Shown one piece after another: positions 17,083-25,241 of a DNA stretch of 64,000 bases (the first letter of the stretch is position 1; each line of letters begins with the position of its first letter). Location of the stretch: the NCBI GenBank assembly GCA_946188165.1, contig CAMHTW010000011.1:19993-83992 (forward strand). Reading direction: 5' to 3'. This stretch comes from an uncultured Prevotella sp. (GTDB lineage: Bacteria; Bacteroidota; Bacteroidia; Bacteroidales; Bacteroidaceae). The position numbers and the translations under genes were made by a program. Below the pieces are notes generated by a model that saw nothing but the letters and a program-made list of their open reading frames with translations, ran no database searches and had not been told where the DNA came from.

Positions 17083-17538
17083 CGTCAAACCTACGTCAGT
17101 AACACCCGGCAGTATTTCGCGTTTCATGCAGTGGTGAATGGCCACATGCACTGACTCTCCCTTGTCAAGTTTGACTGTGGTGAGTGGAAACAGGTATTGA
17201 TAGTGGTTGATACCTTTGCCATGGGCATGCCCCACGTCGTCAATCAGGTCACAGTTAAGGGTGTCTATAAACTTTATGTTAGAGGGGTGCAACGTTTGTT
17301 CCACAACCAGACTCAATCCCTTAAAAGGATAGTCACCCGTGATGCGCAGGCCTACCTCCTCTGCATACATGTTTGTTTCCTGCATGGGATCAATATTGAA
17401 CGACAGCGTATCGTTTCGCTCCCACCCTCTAACGGGTGTCGACTCATAACGGCTGAAAACAATACGGTCGTCGCATGACACAAGCATCATGCCCATGCAC
17501 ATGACTATATATATATATAATAAGGTATGCCTCTTCAT
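17008..17538 (-). CDS. gldH: GldH-family lipoprotein
   Basis: A 176-residue lipoprotein with lipobox MMLVSC (Cys22) then DDRIVFSRY. The family block STPVRGWERNDTLSFNI and the beta strands after it match GldH, first described as a gliding-motility lipoprotein in Flavobacterium but also conserved in non-gliding Bacteroidales; the role here is probably envelope-related and unproven. It follows holB and the ricT-like gene, an arrangement I recall as conserved in the phylum. The C-terminus is charged (KEDKQKESKAPQR) and the last 75 bp overlap rodA tail to tail. Confidence 0.85.
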   Translation of the reverse strand: MKRHTLLYIYIVMCMGMMLVSCDDRIVFSRYESTPVRGWERNDTLSFNIDPMQETNMYAEEVGLRITGDYPFKGLSLVVEQTLHPSNIKFIDTLNCDLIDDVGHAHGKGINHYQYLFPLTTVKLDKGESVHVAIHHCMKREILPGVTDVGLTLSRLVTTGIQTKEDKQKESKAPQR

Positions 17539-17545
17539 CTTAGCA

Positions 17546-17566
17546 GTTAGCTGTTAGCTGTTAGCT
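17546..17566. repeat. 7-bp tract GTTAGCT x3 at the ricT-like stop
   Basis: Three perfect heptamers, preceded by TTAGCA. On the minus strand (AGCTAAC) the tract encodes the last residues of the ricT-like protein and includes its TAA stop (17554-17556); it ends 8 bp before gldH. Confidence 0.88.
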
Positions 17567-18681
17567 TGGGGCTTTTCTGCCTTGGCAGCTGGTTTCTTCT
17601 TTTTCTTCTTTTTCTTGGCACGGTCAAAGCGGTTGATATTTTCCTGAGTAGCCAGGTCAATAGGTCCTTTAGGCTCTTTGGCCTTACCGTCTTCCATCAA
17701 TGATAAAGGCTTCTCGCCTCGACGGTTCATCTCAATAATATCCTTGGCACGCTGGGCTGTTATCGTCTCCAGATTAGCAGCAATATTCTTGTCGGTAGAG
17801 TATGTGATGAGACCTGCCAGGATGTCTGCCTTGAAATAGTAGTAGTCGGCATCCTGCGTCTGCAACTGTACTTCCTTAGAAGGCAACTTGCGGCTGGCTT
17901 CTACATAATCGTCAACCTCGTAATTCAGACAGCACTTCAGTTTGGCACACATACCAGCCAGCTTCTGCGGGTTCAGCGAGATATCCTGAAAACGGGCAGA
18001 CGACGTACCCACACTGACAAAGTTCTTCATCCATGTGGCACAGCACAACTCGCGTCCGCAAGGTCCTGTACCACCAATACGGCCAGCCTCTTGACGGGCA
18101 CCTATCTGCTTCATCTCAATGCGGACATGGAATGTGGCAGCCAGATCTTTGATGAGCTGACGGAAGTCCACACGCTCGTCGGCAATATAGTAGAAGATGG
18201 CCTTGTTGCAGTCGCCTTGGTACTCGACGTCACCAATCTTCATTTGCAGTCCTAAGTTCTTGGCTATCTGCCGACTTTCAATCATCGTGCCATGCTCGCG
18301 TCCCTTGGCCTCATAATACTTCTCCATATCCACAGGACGTGCTATGCGATACACACGCTTGATGTCGTCGGCACTCTTTAAGTTGGCTTTCTTTAGTTGT
18401 AGCTTTACCAGTCGTCCTGTCAGCGTTACCACACCAATGTCGTGACCCGGATTAGCCTCTACAGCCACAATGTCGCCTTTCTTCAGGTCCAGTTTATTCA
18501 CGTTATGGTAGTAACCCTTGCGGGTATGCTTGAATTGCACTTCCACCAAATCGGTATCGTCTACGTTGCCTGGCACATCAGCCAGCCAGTCATAGGTATT
18601 CAACTGTCGGTCCTGTCGTCCCACAGCCTCTTTACAGAGTCCGCGGTCACAGCCAGTCATCATATTTAAGTCTTTTTCCAT
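17554..18681 (-). CDS. PSP1-domain protein, RicT/YaaT-like
   Basis: A 375-residue cytoplasmic protein with the PSP1 C-terminal domain. The cysteine cluster typical of the RicT/YaaT family is present: CGRELCCATWMKNF and MCAKLKCCLNYE, plus MTGCDRGLCKEA near the start. In Bacillus RicT acts with RicA and RicF, carries iron-sulfur clusters and influences mRNA maturation; in Bacteroidetes the role is not established. The C-terminal 60 residues are very lysine-rich (a run of eight or more Lys before PAAKAEKPQANS), a likely nucleic-acid-contact tail. Placed 5 bp after holB, matching a genome-wide holB-PSP1 association. Confidence 0.9.
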   Translation of the reverse strand: MEKDLNMMTGCDRGLCKEAVGRQDRQLNTYDWLADVPGNVDDTDLVEVQFKHTRKGYYHNVNKLDLKKGDIVAVEANPGHDIGVVTLTGRLVKLQLKKANLKSADDIKRVYRIARPVDMEKYYEAKGREHGTMIESRQIAKNLGLQMKIGDVEYQGDCNKAIFYYIADERVDFRQLIKDLAATFHVRIEMKQIGARQEAGRIGGTGPCGRELCCATWMKNFVSVGTSSARFQDISLNPQKLAGMCAKLKCCLNYEVDDYVEASRKLPSKEVQLQTQDADYYYFKADILAGLITYSTDKNIAANLETITAQRAKDIIEMNRRGEKPLSLMEDGKAKEPKGPIDLATQENINRFDRAKKKKKKKKPAAKAEKPQANS

Positions 18682-18686
18682 ATATT

Positions 18687-19826
18687 TTATTTCTGTATTA
18701 ACAAAACAATCATTTGCAGTGCCATGTCAAAAAACACAATCTTAGCGTTTGCATTCTGGCTGATATCACGAATGGCAAGGTTAGCCATATCGCTGATGGG
18801 CAGGATGTTAGCCTCATTGATGAAGCGTGCAAAATTGCGGGCAAACTCCTCTTCGCGCTGCGTCATATAGCATAGCTCCGCGTTCTGGAAGTTATACATG
18901 AAGTTCTCGCGCAACAGCCGTAGGAAGTATTCCAGAAAACGTTTCTGCTTCTCGCGCCCCATCATGCCCATCTGTTCCGACCATGCCTTCAAGTCCTTGA
19001 CCTTGCGCATATAGGCCAGACGCATCAACGACTGAAACATATCCAGAAACAGCTCGTTCTCAGAATCGGCACTCAGCATTTCCAGTGCTTTCAGCCAGTT
19101 GCCGTTAGCCATGCGGGTAACGCGTTGTGCCATGTCCTCAGCCAGTCCGCGTTTCTCCATGAGTGCCTTCTTGATATCTTCGTCGGCAATCTTCTTGACA
19201 TCGATGCGCTGCACGCGACTACGAATGGTCTCAAGCAATTTGTCCGGCTCCTGGCATACCATGATGAACAGTGTCTGCGAGGGTGGTTCTTCTAACAGCT
19301 TCAATATCTTGTTGGCACACTCGACGTTCATACGCTCAGGCAACCAGATGATGCTTACCTTATAGCCACCCTGGCTCGATTTCAAGCTCAACTTGCGCAC
19401 CAGTTCGTCACTCTCGCCTGCCGTAATAATGGCTTGCTGATTCTCACCACCCATTTGCTCCAGCCATTCATTCATCGTAAAATAAGGACTGGCCATGATG
19501 AGGTCGTGCCATTCGTGTGCAAAGTCATCGCTCACGGGCTTATGGTCCGTACCCATTGACGGCAGCTTAATGGTGGGATAGGTAAAGTGCAGGTCGGGAT
19601 GCTCCAACTTCTTAAGCATCGGACTCTCGACGTATTCAGGTGTATCGGAAAACATCGAGTTCTCCACCTTGGTGGCCAGCAGCCGTTGTGCCAGTCCTAC
19701 AGCCAGTGCCAGTTTACCAGCACCTTGTGGGCCGCACAGCATCATAGCATGAGGCAGGCGGTCTTCGTTGACCATCTGCAACAAGCGCTCTTGCACCTCC
19801 TGTTGTCCGATTACCTGTTCAAACAT
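18687..19826 (-). CDS. holB: DNA polymerase III delta-prime subunit
   Basis: A 379-residue clamp-loader subunit. The start at 19826 (MFEQVIGQQEVQERLLQMV) is preferred: an upstream in-frame ATG at 19919 would put the promoter -7 element (19854-19861) inside the gene, and the extra 31 residues match nothing in the family. An AAA+ fold is visible with a Walker-A-like loop CGPQGAGKLALA (about 31-42), a sensor-like IIWLPERMNVECANKILKLLEEPP block and SRVQRIDVKK. It has an insertion of about 60 residues between Walker A and the next conserved block, usual for Bacteroidetes HolB. First gene of the leftward holB-ricT-gldH unit. Confidence 0.93.
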   Translation of the reverse strand: MFEQVIGQQEVQERLLQMVNEDRLPHAMMLCGPQGAGKLALAVGLAQRLLATKVENSMFSDTPEYVESPMLKKLEHPDLHFTYPTIKLPSMGTDHKPVSDDFAHEWHDLIMASPYFTMNEWLEQMGGENQQAIITAGESDELVRKLSLKSSQGGYKVSIIWLPERMNVECANKILKLLEEPPSQTLFIMVCQEPDKLLETIRSRVQRIDVKKIADEDIKKALMEKRGLAEDMAQRVTRMANGNWLKALEMLSADSENELFLDMFQSLMRLAYMRKVKDLKAWSEQMGMMGREKQKRFLEYFLRLLRENFMYNFQNAELCYMTQREEEFARNFARFINEANILPISDMANLAIRDISQNANAKIVFFDMALQMIVLLIQK

Positions 19827-19853
19827 TCTTCGCGTATATATACAATACGTTTG

Positions 19854-19861
19854 CAAAGTTA
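19854..19861 (-). promoter_or_regulatory. Promoter -7 element for holB operon
   Basis: TAACTTTG on the minus strand, 27 bp upstream of the holB ATG; -33 not clear. Confidence 0.5.
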
Positions 19862-19945
19862 CGAAAAAGTTACGAAAAACGAGCGAAGAACATAAGAAAT
19901 AAGACTTTTTTTCCGACAAATTTAGTTAAAAAGATGTCTAAATGC

Positions 19946-19975
19946 TTGGAATTACGAAAAAAAGTATTACTTTTG
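19946..19975 (+). promoter_or_regulatory. Promoter for the receiver-domain gene
   Basis: TTG (19946-19948), 19 bp, TACTTTTG (19968-19975), 36 bp upstream of the ATG. Confidence 0.7.
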
Positions 19976-20011
19976 TCATTAGTATAAAAAATCTAAAAAT
20001 AAATATAGAGT

Positions 20012-20368
20012 ATGAAAAGAATTTTAGTAGCAGAAGACAATGACAGCAATTGGACGCTGATGACCTATGTGCTGAAGAGGAATTATGAACCCGTTCGCGC
20101 TTGTAATGGTGAAGAAGCTGTCAAGATGGCATTGACAGGTGAATATGCCTTGGTAATCATGGATTTAAAGATGCCCGTCATGGATGGACTGGAGGCAACG
20201 CGCCAGATTAAGATGGCGAAGCCTGACCTGCCAATCATTGCCCTTACAGCCAATGCTTTCGACAGCGACCGTCAGGATGCATTTGAAGCGGGTTGCGACA
20301 ACTTCATGTCGAAACCTGTCAGTGCAGACAGCTGCCTGAAGATGATTGCCGAATATGTTGGCGATTAG
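20012..20368 (+). CDS. Single-domain response regulator (receiver only)
   Basis: A 118-residue CheY-like receiver without output domain. Phosphorylation site Asp51 (VIMDLKMPVMDG), acidic pair Glu8-Asp9, Thr79 (ALTA) and Lys101 (SKP) are all present. Stand-alone receivers act in phosphorelays or by direct protein contact. It converges on a histidine kinase that lacks its own receiver domain, so this protein is its plausible phosphoacceptor. Its own promoter is near consensus. The stop TAG lies in a 7-bp tract shared with the kinase stop. Confidence 0.9.
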   Translation: MKRILVAEDNDSNWTLMTYVLKRNYEPVRACNGEEAVKMALTGEYALVIMDLKMPVMDGLEATRQIKMAKPDLPIIALTANAFDSDRQDAFEAGCDNFMSKPVSADSCLKMIAEYVGD

Positions 20369-20399
20369 CTTTTAGCTGTTGGCTATTAGCTATTGACTA
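20365..20399. repeat. 7-bp tract filling the convergent junction
   Basis: Five heptamers TTAGCTT, TTAGCTG, TTGGCTA, TTAGCTA, TTGACTA. The first holds the receiver TAG stop; the last holds, on the other strand, the kinase TAG stop. The whole intergenic space is repeat. Confidence 0.88.
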
Positions 20400-21950
20400 C
20401 TTGATTTTACATGGAATCCAGAACCAGAAGGTTGCACCTTGACCTTCTGTGCTCTCTACGCCTATCTTGCCATGAGCAGCATCAATAATGGCCTTACAGA
20501 TAGACAGTCCCAATCCAGGACTCTGTTCCTGCACGAAGGTGTGCTTGTCGCTCAACAGCATAAAGATATTCTCCTTCAAATCATTAGGAAGACCATCGCC
20601 CGTATCCTTTACTTCTATGTAAAGGCCATTGTCCTGTATCCTATAGCTAATGGTAATACTACCCTGAGCGGTATGCTTGACAGCATTGTTTAGCATGTGC
20701 ATAGTGACAAGGCGCAGGTGGTTAGGGTCAGTCATGACTATCACCTCCTGTTCTGCAGCGTTGGTTTGTAGCACTACCCCCTCTTTCACGTCAGGTCTGA
20801 TTAGGTTGGCATATTCGCTAATCAACAAACCGATATTACACTCGACCAATTGGAAATCAATACCATTGCCTTGAATAGTCGACAACTGCAGAAGTTCGTT
20901 AATGAAATAAAGAAGCTGTTCGCCATTGCCATGAATCTGCTCCAACATTTCCTGTTGTTCGGGAACCGATAAGGCACCTTCTGGCATCGAGCACAACAAG
21001 TCGCTGAAACCAATGATGGCATTGAGTGGTGTGCGCAACGCATGACTCACATTGGCCAAGAATACTATTTTAAGCTGTTCGGATTTCTGGGCACGACGCA
21101 TTTCCCTATGCAGACGACGCGAATGAAGATGTTGTTGGAATATCAAGGCCAAGAAGGCTAACAACAAGGCAGAACCTAATGTCCACCAAACCCAATGGGG
21201 TATCTGGAAACTACCTAACTTCGTTATGTATTCACCATAGATCTCGTCGATGACACCTTCCTTTTCCATCTTTATCAGCTCGCGGTCAATGACACGAATC
21301 AGGTCACTGTTGACACTGACATAGCAGTATTCGCGTGGTGTCAGCGTCAGGTCCTCTGTCGTGAGGTTTGTCAGGTTCTGATGATGGATATGGTATTTGG
21401 CCTGATAACGGAAACAGATGACGGCATCGTATCTGCCACCACTCAAGTCTTTCAATGCTTTGGGCAGGTCGCGCACGACATGCAGGACGGCCCCTGCCTT
21501 AGTAAGCGTATCGGTAATGGGACGGCTGGCCATATAGGCAATGTTCTTGCCTTCCAAATGGCGCATGTCAAACTGTTCCGACTCGTTCTTGCGATATGCC
21601 ACCTGATAATACAGACGGAATACAGCGCGTGAATAGTTGACGATGTCCTTACGGTAGGGCGAATAAACCATCATGCCCAAGCCTACACGTCCGCTGAGTA
21701 CATCACCAGAGATGTTCTCCCACGAATTGGGACTATAGGTATATGGAATATTCAGGCGTTTCATCAACACCTGAGTCAGTTCCACATCCAATCCTTGAGG
21801 TCGTCCGTTGTTGTCCACATACTCCAACGGTGCATAGTCCAAATCCAAACCTATCTTCAGTGGTTCAAACTTGGTGTAGCCTAAGTTTTCTGCTTTTGCA
21901 AGGCTAGTCAGGCTTAGTAGTAGGCAAAGGCTTAGCAGCTTAAACTTCAT
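20397..21950 (-). CDS. Histidine kinase with periplasmic solute-binding sensor
   Basis: A 517-residue membrane sensor kinase. Signal peptide 1-20, then a periplasmic SBP_bac_3-like domain (about 30-245: IGLDLDYAPLEYVDNNGRPQ, ending EIYGEYITKLG), one membrane helix (about 253-272), HisKA with His303 in VSHALRTPLN, and HATPase with N box (MLNNAVKHT, Asn422), G1 (DTGDGLP from 449) and G2 (GLGLS from 479). The architecture resembles BvgS/EvgS sensors without receiver or Hpt domains. The residue after His303 is Ala instead of the usual Glu/Asp, which may alter phosphatase or kinase activity. It probably senses an amino acid or other small solute. Own promoter at 21971-22001. Confidence 0.9.
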   Translation of the reverse strand: MKFKLLSLCLLLSLTSLAKAENLGYTKFEPLKIGLDLDYAPLEYVDNNGRPQGLDVELTQVLMKRLNIPYTYSPNSWENISGDVLSGRVGLGMMVYSPYRKDIVNYSRAVFRLYYQVAYRKNESEQFDMRHLEGKNIAYMASRPITDTLTKAGAVLHVVRDLPKALKDLSGGRYDAVICFRYQAKYHIHHQNLTNLTTEDLTLTPREYCYVSVNSDLIRVIDRELIKMEKEGVIDEIYGEYITKLGSFQIPHWVWWTLGSALLLAFLALIFQQHLHSRRLHREMRRAQKSEQLKIVFLANVSHALRTPLNAIIGFSDLLCSMPEGALSVPEQQEMLEQIHGNGEQLLYFINELLQLSTIQGNGIDFQLVECNIGLLISEYANLIRPDVKEGVVLQTNAAEQEVIVMTDPNHLRLVTMHMLNNAVKHTAQGSITISYRIQDNGLYIEVKDTGDGLPNDLKENIFMLLSDKHTFVQEQSPGLGLSICKAIIDAAHGKIGVESTEGQGATFWFWIPCKIK

Positions 21951-21970
21951 ATGTGTATCTCATACGACTG

Positions 21971-22001
21971 CAAAGATACAAATAAAGTTTTAAACTACAA
22001 A
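21971..22001 (-). promoter_or_regulatory. Promoter for the histidine kinase gene
   Basis: Minus strand TTTG (21998-22001), 19 bp, TATCTTTG (21971-21978), 20 bp upstream of the ATG. Confidence 0.75.
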
Positions 22002-22033
22002 GCCTTTGCGTAGATTTTTTAAAAACTGTCTGA

Positions 22034-23404
22034 TTATATATATCCTAACCAGCGTAGAATGTCGTTCAGGTTGGCTGCCACCATCAGCAGGATAAGCAGT
22101 CCGAAGCCTACATATTCGGCACGTATCATGAACTCCTCAGAGGGTTTTCTGCGGGTTATCATCTCGTAGAGCAGGAACAGCACGTGACCACCGTCCAAAG
22201 CCGGGATGGGCAGGATGTTCATGAAGGCCAGGATAATGCTGAGGAAAGCTGTCATCTTCCAGAACATATACCAGTCCCACATGGGCGGGAACAGACTGCC
22301 GATGGCCCCGAAACCGCCCAGCGACTTGGCACCCTCAGCAGTGAACACGTATTTCATGTCATCGACATACGAAGCCAGCACGTTCCAACCGTATTTGATG
22401 CCTGCGGGAATACTCTCCAGGAAACTGTATTCTATCGTCTTGGGTTGATACAGGCCTGCAAGGCTCTTTACGACAAAGCCCAACTTCAGGTCAGGTGTCA
22501 GGACGACCTGTGTGGTGTCAGTACGGGTATCATTACCAAAAGCAATGACCACAGTACGTGCTTTCAAGCTGTCTGCAGAGGTCTTCGATGTCAGCAGCAT
22601 GTCCTGACGGCGCCCCAACTGGTCTGTGAACTCGTTGTAGGAGTCAACGGGAGAACCATTGATGGCGAGAATCTTGTCGCCTTTCTGTATGCCAATCTTT
22701 GCAGCGGGTGTCCCAGGCAGCACGCTGTCAACCAGCGCAGGCATCAAGGGACGCACAAAGGCAGGATCGGCCTTAATCATGTTCAGCATGTTGATTTCGC
22801 CAGGCAGACTGATGCTCATGGGCTTGCCGTCGCGGATGATGTCGACGCGATGAGCCTCGGAGATGTCGCGATAGAGATTGGCACCAAACTCCTTGAACTC
22901 ACGCTTTTCTGTACCAATCAGTATGTCGCCGTCCTTGAAACCATAGCTTTTGGCTTCCTGATTGAATTTCATACCCAGCGTCATGTCCTTCACGGGAATA
23001 TAGCTGTCGCCCCACCAGAAAAGAATCTGGGAATAGATGAACAGGGCCAGCAGGAAATTCACCAGCACACCGCCAATCATAATCAGCAGGCGCTGCCATG
23101 TAGGCTTGGTACGGAACTCCCACGGCTGCTCGGGCTGTTTCATCTGGTCCGTGTCGAAACTTTCGTCAATCATACCGGCTATCTTGCAATAGCCACCCAG
23201 GGGAATCCAGCCGATACCGTATTCCGTATCGCTATTCTTGGGTTTGAACTTAAACAGGCTGAACTTCCAGTCGAAGAAAATGTAGAACTTATCAACCCTT
23301 ACACCAAACAGCTTGGCAAAGAAGAAGTGACCACCCTCATGGAGGAATACCAAGATGGTCAGGGCCAAAATCAGTTGTAATACTCTAATTAAAAATACTT
23401 CCAT
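22034..23404 (-). CDS. rseP: Site-2 intramembrane protease RseP
   Basis: A 456-residue zinc metalloprotease of the S2P family that cleaves transmembrane anti-sigma factors or signal-peptide remnants. Zinc site HEGGH (His22, Glu23, His26) lies in the first membrane helix; the third ligand is Asp404 in PIPALDGGH. A PDZ region lies around residues 215-300 (AAKIGIQKGDKILAINGSPV), and the C-terminal helices are intact. It follows dxr by 28 bp, the usual Bacteroidetes dxr-rseP order. Confidence 0.97.
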   Translation of the reverse strand: MEVFLIRVLQLILALTILVFLHEGGHFFFAKLFGVRVDKFYIFFDWKFSLFKFKPKNSDTEYGIGWIPLGGYCKIAGMIDESFDTDQMKQPEQPWEFRTKPTWQRLLIMIGGVLVNFLLALFIYSQILFWWGDSYIPVKDMTLGMKFNQEAKSYGFKDGDILIGTEKREFKEFGANLYRDISEAHRVDIIRDGKPMSISLPGEINMLNMIKADPAFVRPLMPALVDSVLPGTPAAKIGIQKGDKILAINGSPVDSYNEFTDQLGRRQDMLLTSKTSADSLKARTVVIAFGNDTRTDTTQVVLTPDLKLGFVVKSLAGLYQPKTIEYSFLESIPAGIKYGWNVLASYVDDMKYVFTAEGAKSLGGFGAIGSLFPPMWDWYMFWKMTAFLSIILAFMNILPIPALDGGHVLFLLYEMITRRKPSEEFMIRAEYVGFGLLILLMVAANLNDILRWLGYI

Positions 23405-23422
23405 TATTATACTACTTAATCT

Positions 23423-23436
23423 TTTTCACTTTTCAC
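23423..23436. repeat. Short 7-bp repeat at the dxr stop
   Basis: Two copies of GTGAAAA on the minus strand; the first contains the dxr TGA stop (23433-23435). Short, but the same unit as at 3208 and 10512. Confidence 0.55.
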
Positions 23437-24590
23437 TTAAGCATTGCTTCAGCGATGCGTCTCGCCTCGGCATCCGTCTGGATATATACGTCATAGTCGG
23501 GATTCTTGCTGAACGTGGCTCGCAGCATGGTCTCGGCAATGATGTCGCTCATCTGCAGGAAACCACAGCGGTCCTCCAAGAAACCGCGATTCACTATTTC
23601 ATTGGCAGCATTGACGATACACGGCATGTTGCCACCCTTCTCGATAGCCTCAAAGGCCAATGCCAGACAGCGGAACTTTTTCAAGTCAGGCTCAAAGAAC
23701 TCCAACTTCTGAGCAAAGAAGTCCAGACGGTCGCCACTCAGTGGCAGACGCTGCGGAAACGAGAAGGCATACTGGATGGGCAGACGCATGTCGGGCACAC
23801 CCAGCTGCGCCTTCACGGCTCCGTCATGGAACTGCACAGCACTGTGTACGATGCTCTGCGGATGTACCAATACCTGAATCTGACGGGCATCGACACCAAA
23901 CAGCCACTTAGCCTCGATAACCTCGAAACCCTTGTTCATCATCGACGCAGAGTCAATGGTAATCTTGGCACCCATATCCCATGTGGGATGGCGCAAGGCA
24001 TCGGTCTTGGTGACAGTCTCCAGCTGTTCCATCGTGCAGTTGCGGAACGGACCGCCCGAGGCAGTCAGCAGAATCTTTTCGATGGGGTTGTCATCCTCGC
24101 CCACCAAACTCTGGAAAATAGCAGAATGCTCGCTATCGACGGGCAAGATGGGGGTATGGTACTGCTGTGCCAACTGCAGAATCAACTCACCAGCCACCAC
24201 CAGCGTTTCCTTATTGGCCAGTGCAATGGCCTTGCGGGCCTTGATGGCATGAATGGTAGGCGACAGACCAGCAAAGCCCACCATGGCTGTCAGCACCATG
24301 TCAATAGGGTCAGCCTCTACGATTTCGTCCAAGGCCTGCTTGCCGGCATACACCTTCACGTCGGGCATGTCACTCATCAGCTGTTTCAACTCGTCCAGTC
24401 GCTGCTCGTTGGCAATAACGATAGCAGCAGGCTTGAACTGATGCGCCTGCTGAGCCAGCAACTCCACTTTGTTGTTGGCGGTCAAGCAATATACTTCATA
24501 CAAATCACTATGCTCCTCGATGACTTCAAGTGCCTGTGTGCCTATCGACCCTGTAGAGCCTAATATGGCTATTTGTCGTTTATGTTTCAT
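23433..24590 (-). CDS. dxr: 1-deoxy-D-xylulose 5-phosphate reductoisomerase
   Basis: A 385-residue cytoplasmic NADPH-dependent enzyme that makes MEP in the non-mevalonate isoprenoid pathway. NADPH loop GSTGSIG (11-17), NKETL, metal ligands in PVDSEH (Asp152, Glu154), the flexible-loop motif TASGGPFR and the substrate block HPTWDMGAKITIDSASMMNKG followed by EAKWLFG are all present. Length is typical. Preceded by a full promoter in the 125-bp gap after rimM. Its product feeds undecaprenyl phosphate for the nearby peptidoglycan genes. Confidence 0.98.
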   Translation of the reverse strand: MKHKRQIAILGSTGSIGTQALEVIEEHSDLYEVYCLTANNKVELLAQQAHQFKPAAIVIANEQRLDELKQLMSDMPDVKVYAGKQALDEIVEADPIDMVLTAMVGFAGLSPTIHAIKARKAIALANKETLVVAGELILQLAQQYHTPILPVDSEHSAIFQSLVGEDDNPIEKILLTASGGPFRNCTMEQLETVTKTDALRHPTWDMGAKITIDSASMMNKGFEVIEAKWLFGVDARQIQVLVHPQSIVHSAVQFHDGAVKAQLGVPDMRLPIQYAFSFPQRLPLSGDRLDFFAQKLEFFEPDLKKFRCLALAFEAIEKGGNMPCIVNAANEIVNRGFLEDRCGFLQMSDIIAETMLRATFSKNPDYDVYIQTDAEARRIAEAMLK

Positions 24591-24612
24591 CCGGTTTTTC
24601 GTAATTCGGGCA

Positions 24613-24644
24613 CAAAGGTAATGAAAATCAAGAGAAATACCAAA
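24613..24644 (-). promoter_or_regulatory. Promoter for dxr-rseP
   Basis: Minus strand TTTG (24641-24644), 20 bp, TACCTTTG (24613-24620), 22 bp upstream of the dxr ATG. Confidence 0.78.
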
Positions 24645-24715
24645 TAAAAATGTGTTTTTTCGAAATCATCCGAGGCCTCAGCAACATATATAACAAATAA
24701 GGTATAAAGGAATAG

Positions 24716-25225
24716 CTACAGGTCAAGAAGACCTTCGGGCAGATGCATGGTGATGGTGTGGGAGGTGCCGTCAATAGTCTCGATGAGTTCGTCGCTGGCA
24801 GGTATCAAGGTACCGTCCTCCAACTCGAACAGAATGTTAACGGTACTGTCATCAATGGCTGCAATGCGCCCAATGGTTTTGCCATTGGATATATCAATAA
24901 TGTCAAAACCCACAAGGGATGCCAGCGACGGTACTTCTTCTGCCTCTTCGGCCAGGGCACGAGGGAAATAGACGTCACAACCGGTCAGTTCCTGGGCACG
25001 CTGCTGGGTATCGATGTCGCAGAACTTCACCAGACAGACGGTGTCGTTGCGGAACCTGTATTCTTCCATGAAGAAGGGTACCAAAATGCCGTCGATGTCG
25101 AGCACCAGATAGTCGGCATCGACACGGTCAAAGACGTCATCATCAAACTGGAACGACACTTCGCCTTTCACGCCATGTGCCTTGCCCAAACGGCCTATCT
25201 TGTAAACTTCTTCTTGCTTAATCAT
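24716..25225 (-). CDS. rimM: 16S rRNA processing protein RimM
   Basis: A 169-residue ribosome-maturation factor that binds S19 and helps 30S head assembly. The start at 25225 (MIKQEEVYKIGRLGKAHGVKG) is preferred: it places the RimM N-terminal motif at the expected position. An in-frame ATG at 25288 lies inside murA and adds residues foreign to the family. The N-terminal beta-barrel is followed by the PRC-barrel (LVGFDIIDISNGKTIGRIAAI). The C-terminus EGLLDL is complete. It is 16 bp downstream of murA. Confidence 0.94.
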   Translation of the reverse strand: MIKQEEVYKIGRLGKAHGVKGEVSFQFDDDVFDRVDADYLVLDIDGILVPFFMEEYRFRNDTVCLVKFCDIDTQQRAQELTGCDVYFPRALAEEAEEVPSLASLVGFDIIDISNGKTIGRIAAIDDSTVNILFELEDGTLIPASDELIETIDGTSHTITMHLPEGLLDL

Positions 25226-25241
25226 TGCTATTTGCTGACAG

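Noticed and set aside
19827..19919. N-terminal extension of HolB by 31 residues
   Set aside because: A TAACTTTG promoter element lies inside the extension and the family sequence begins at 19826.
22184..24563. Long rightward open frames of about 400 codons opposite rseP and dxr
   Set aside because: They lie fully antisense to strongly recognised genes, overlap each other, and their translations have no family features; they are composition shadows.
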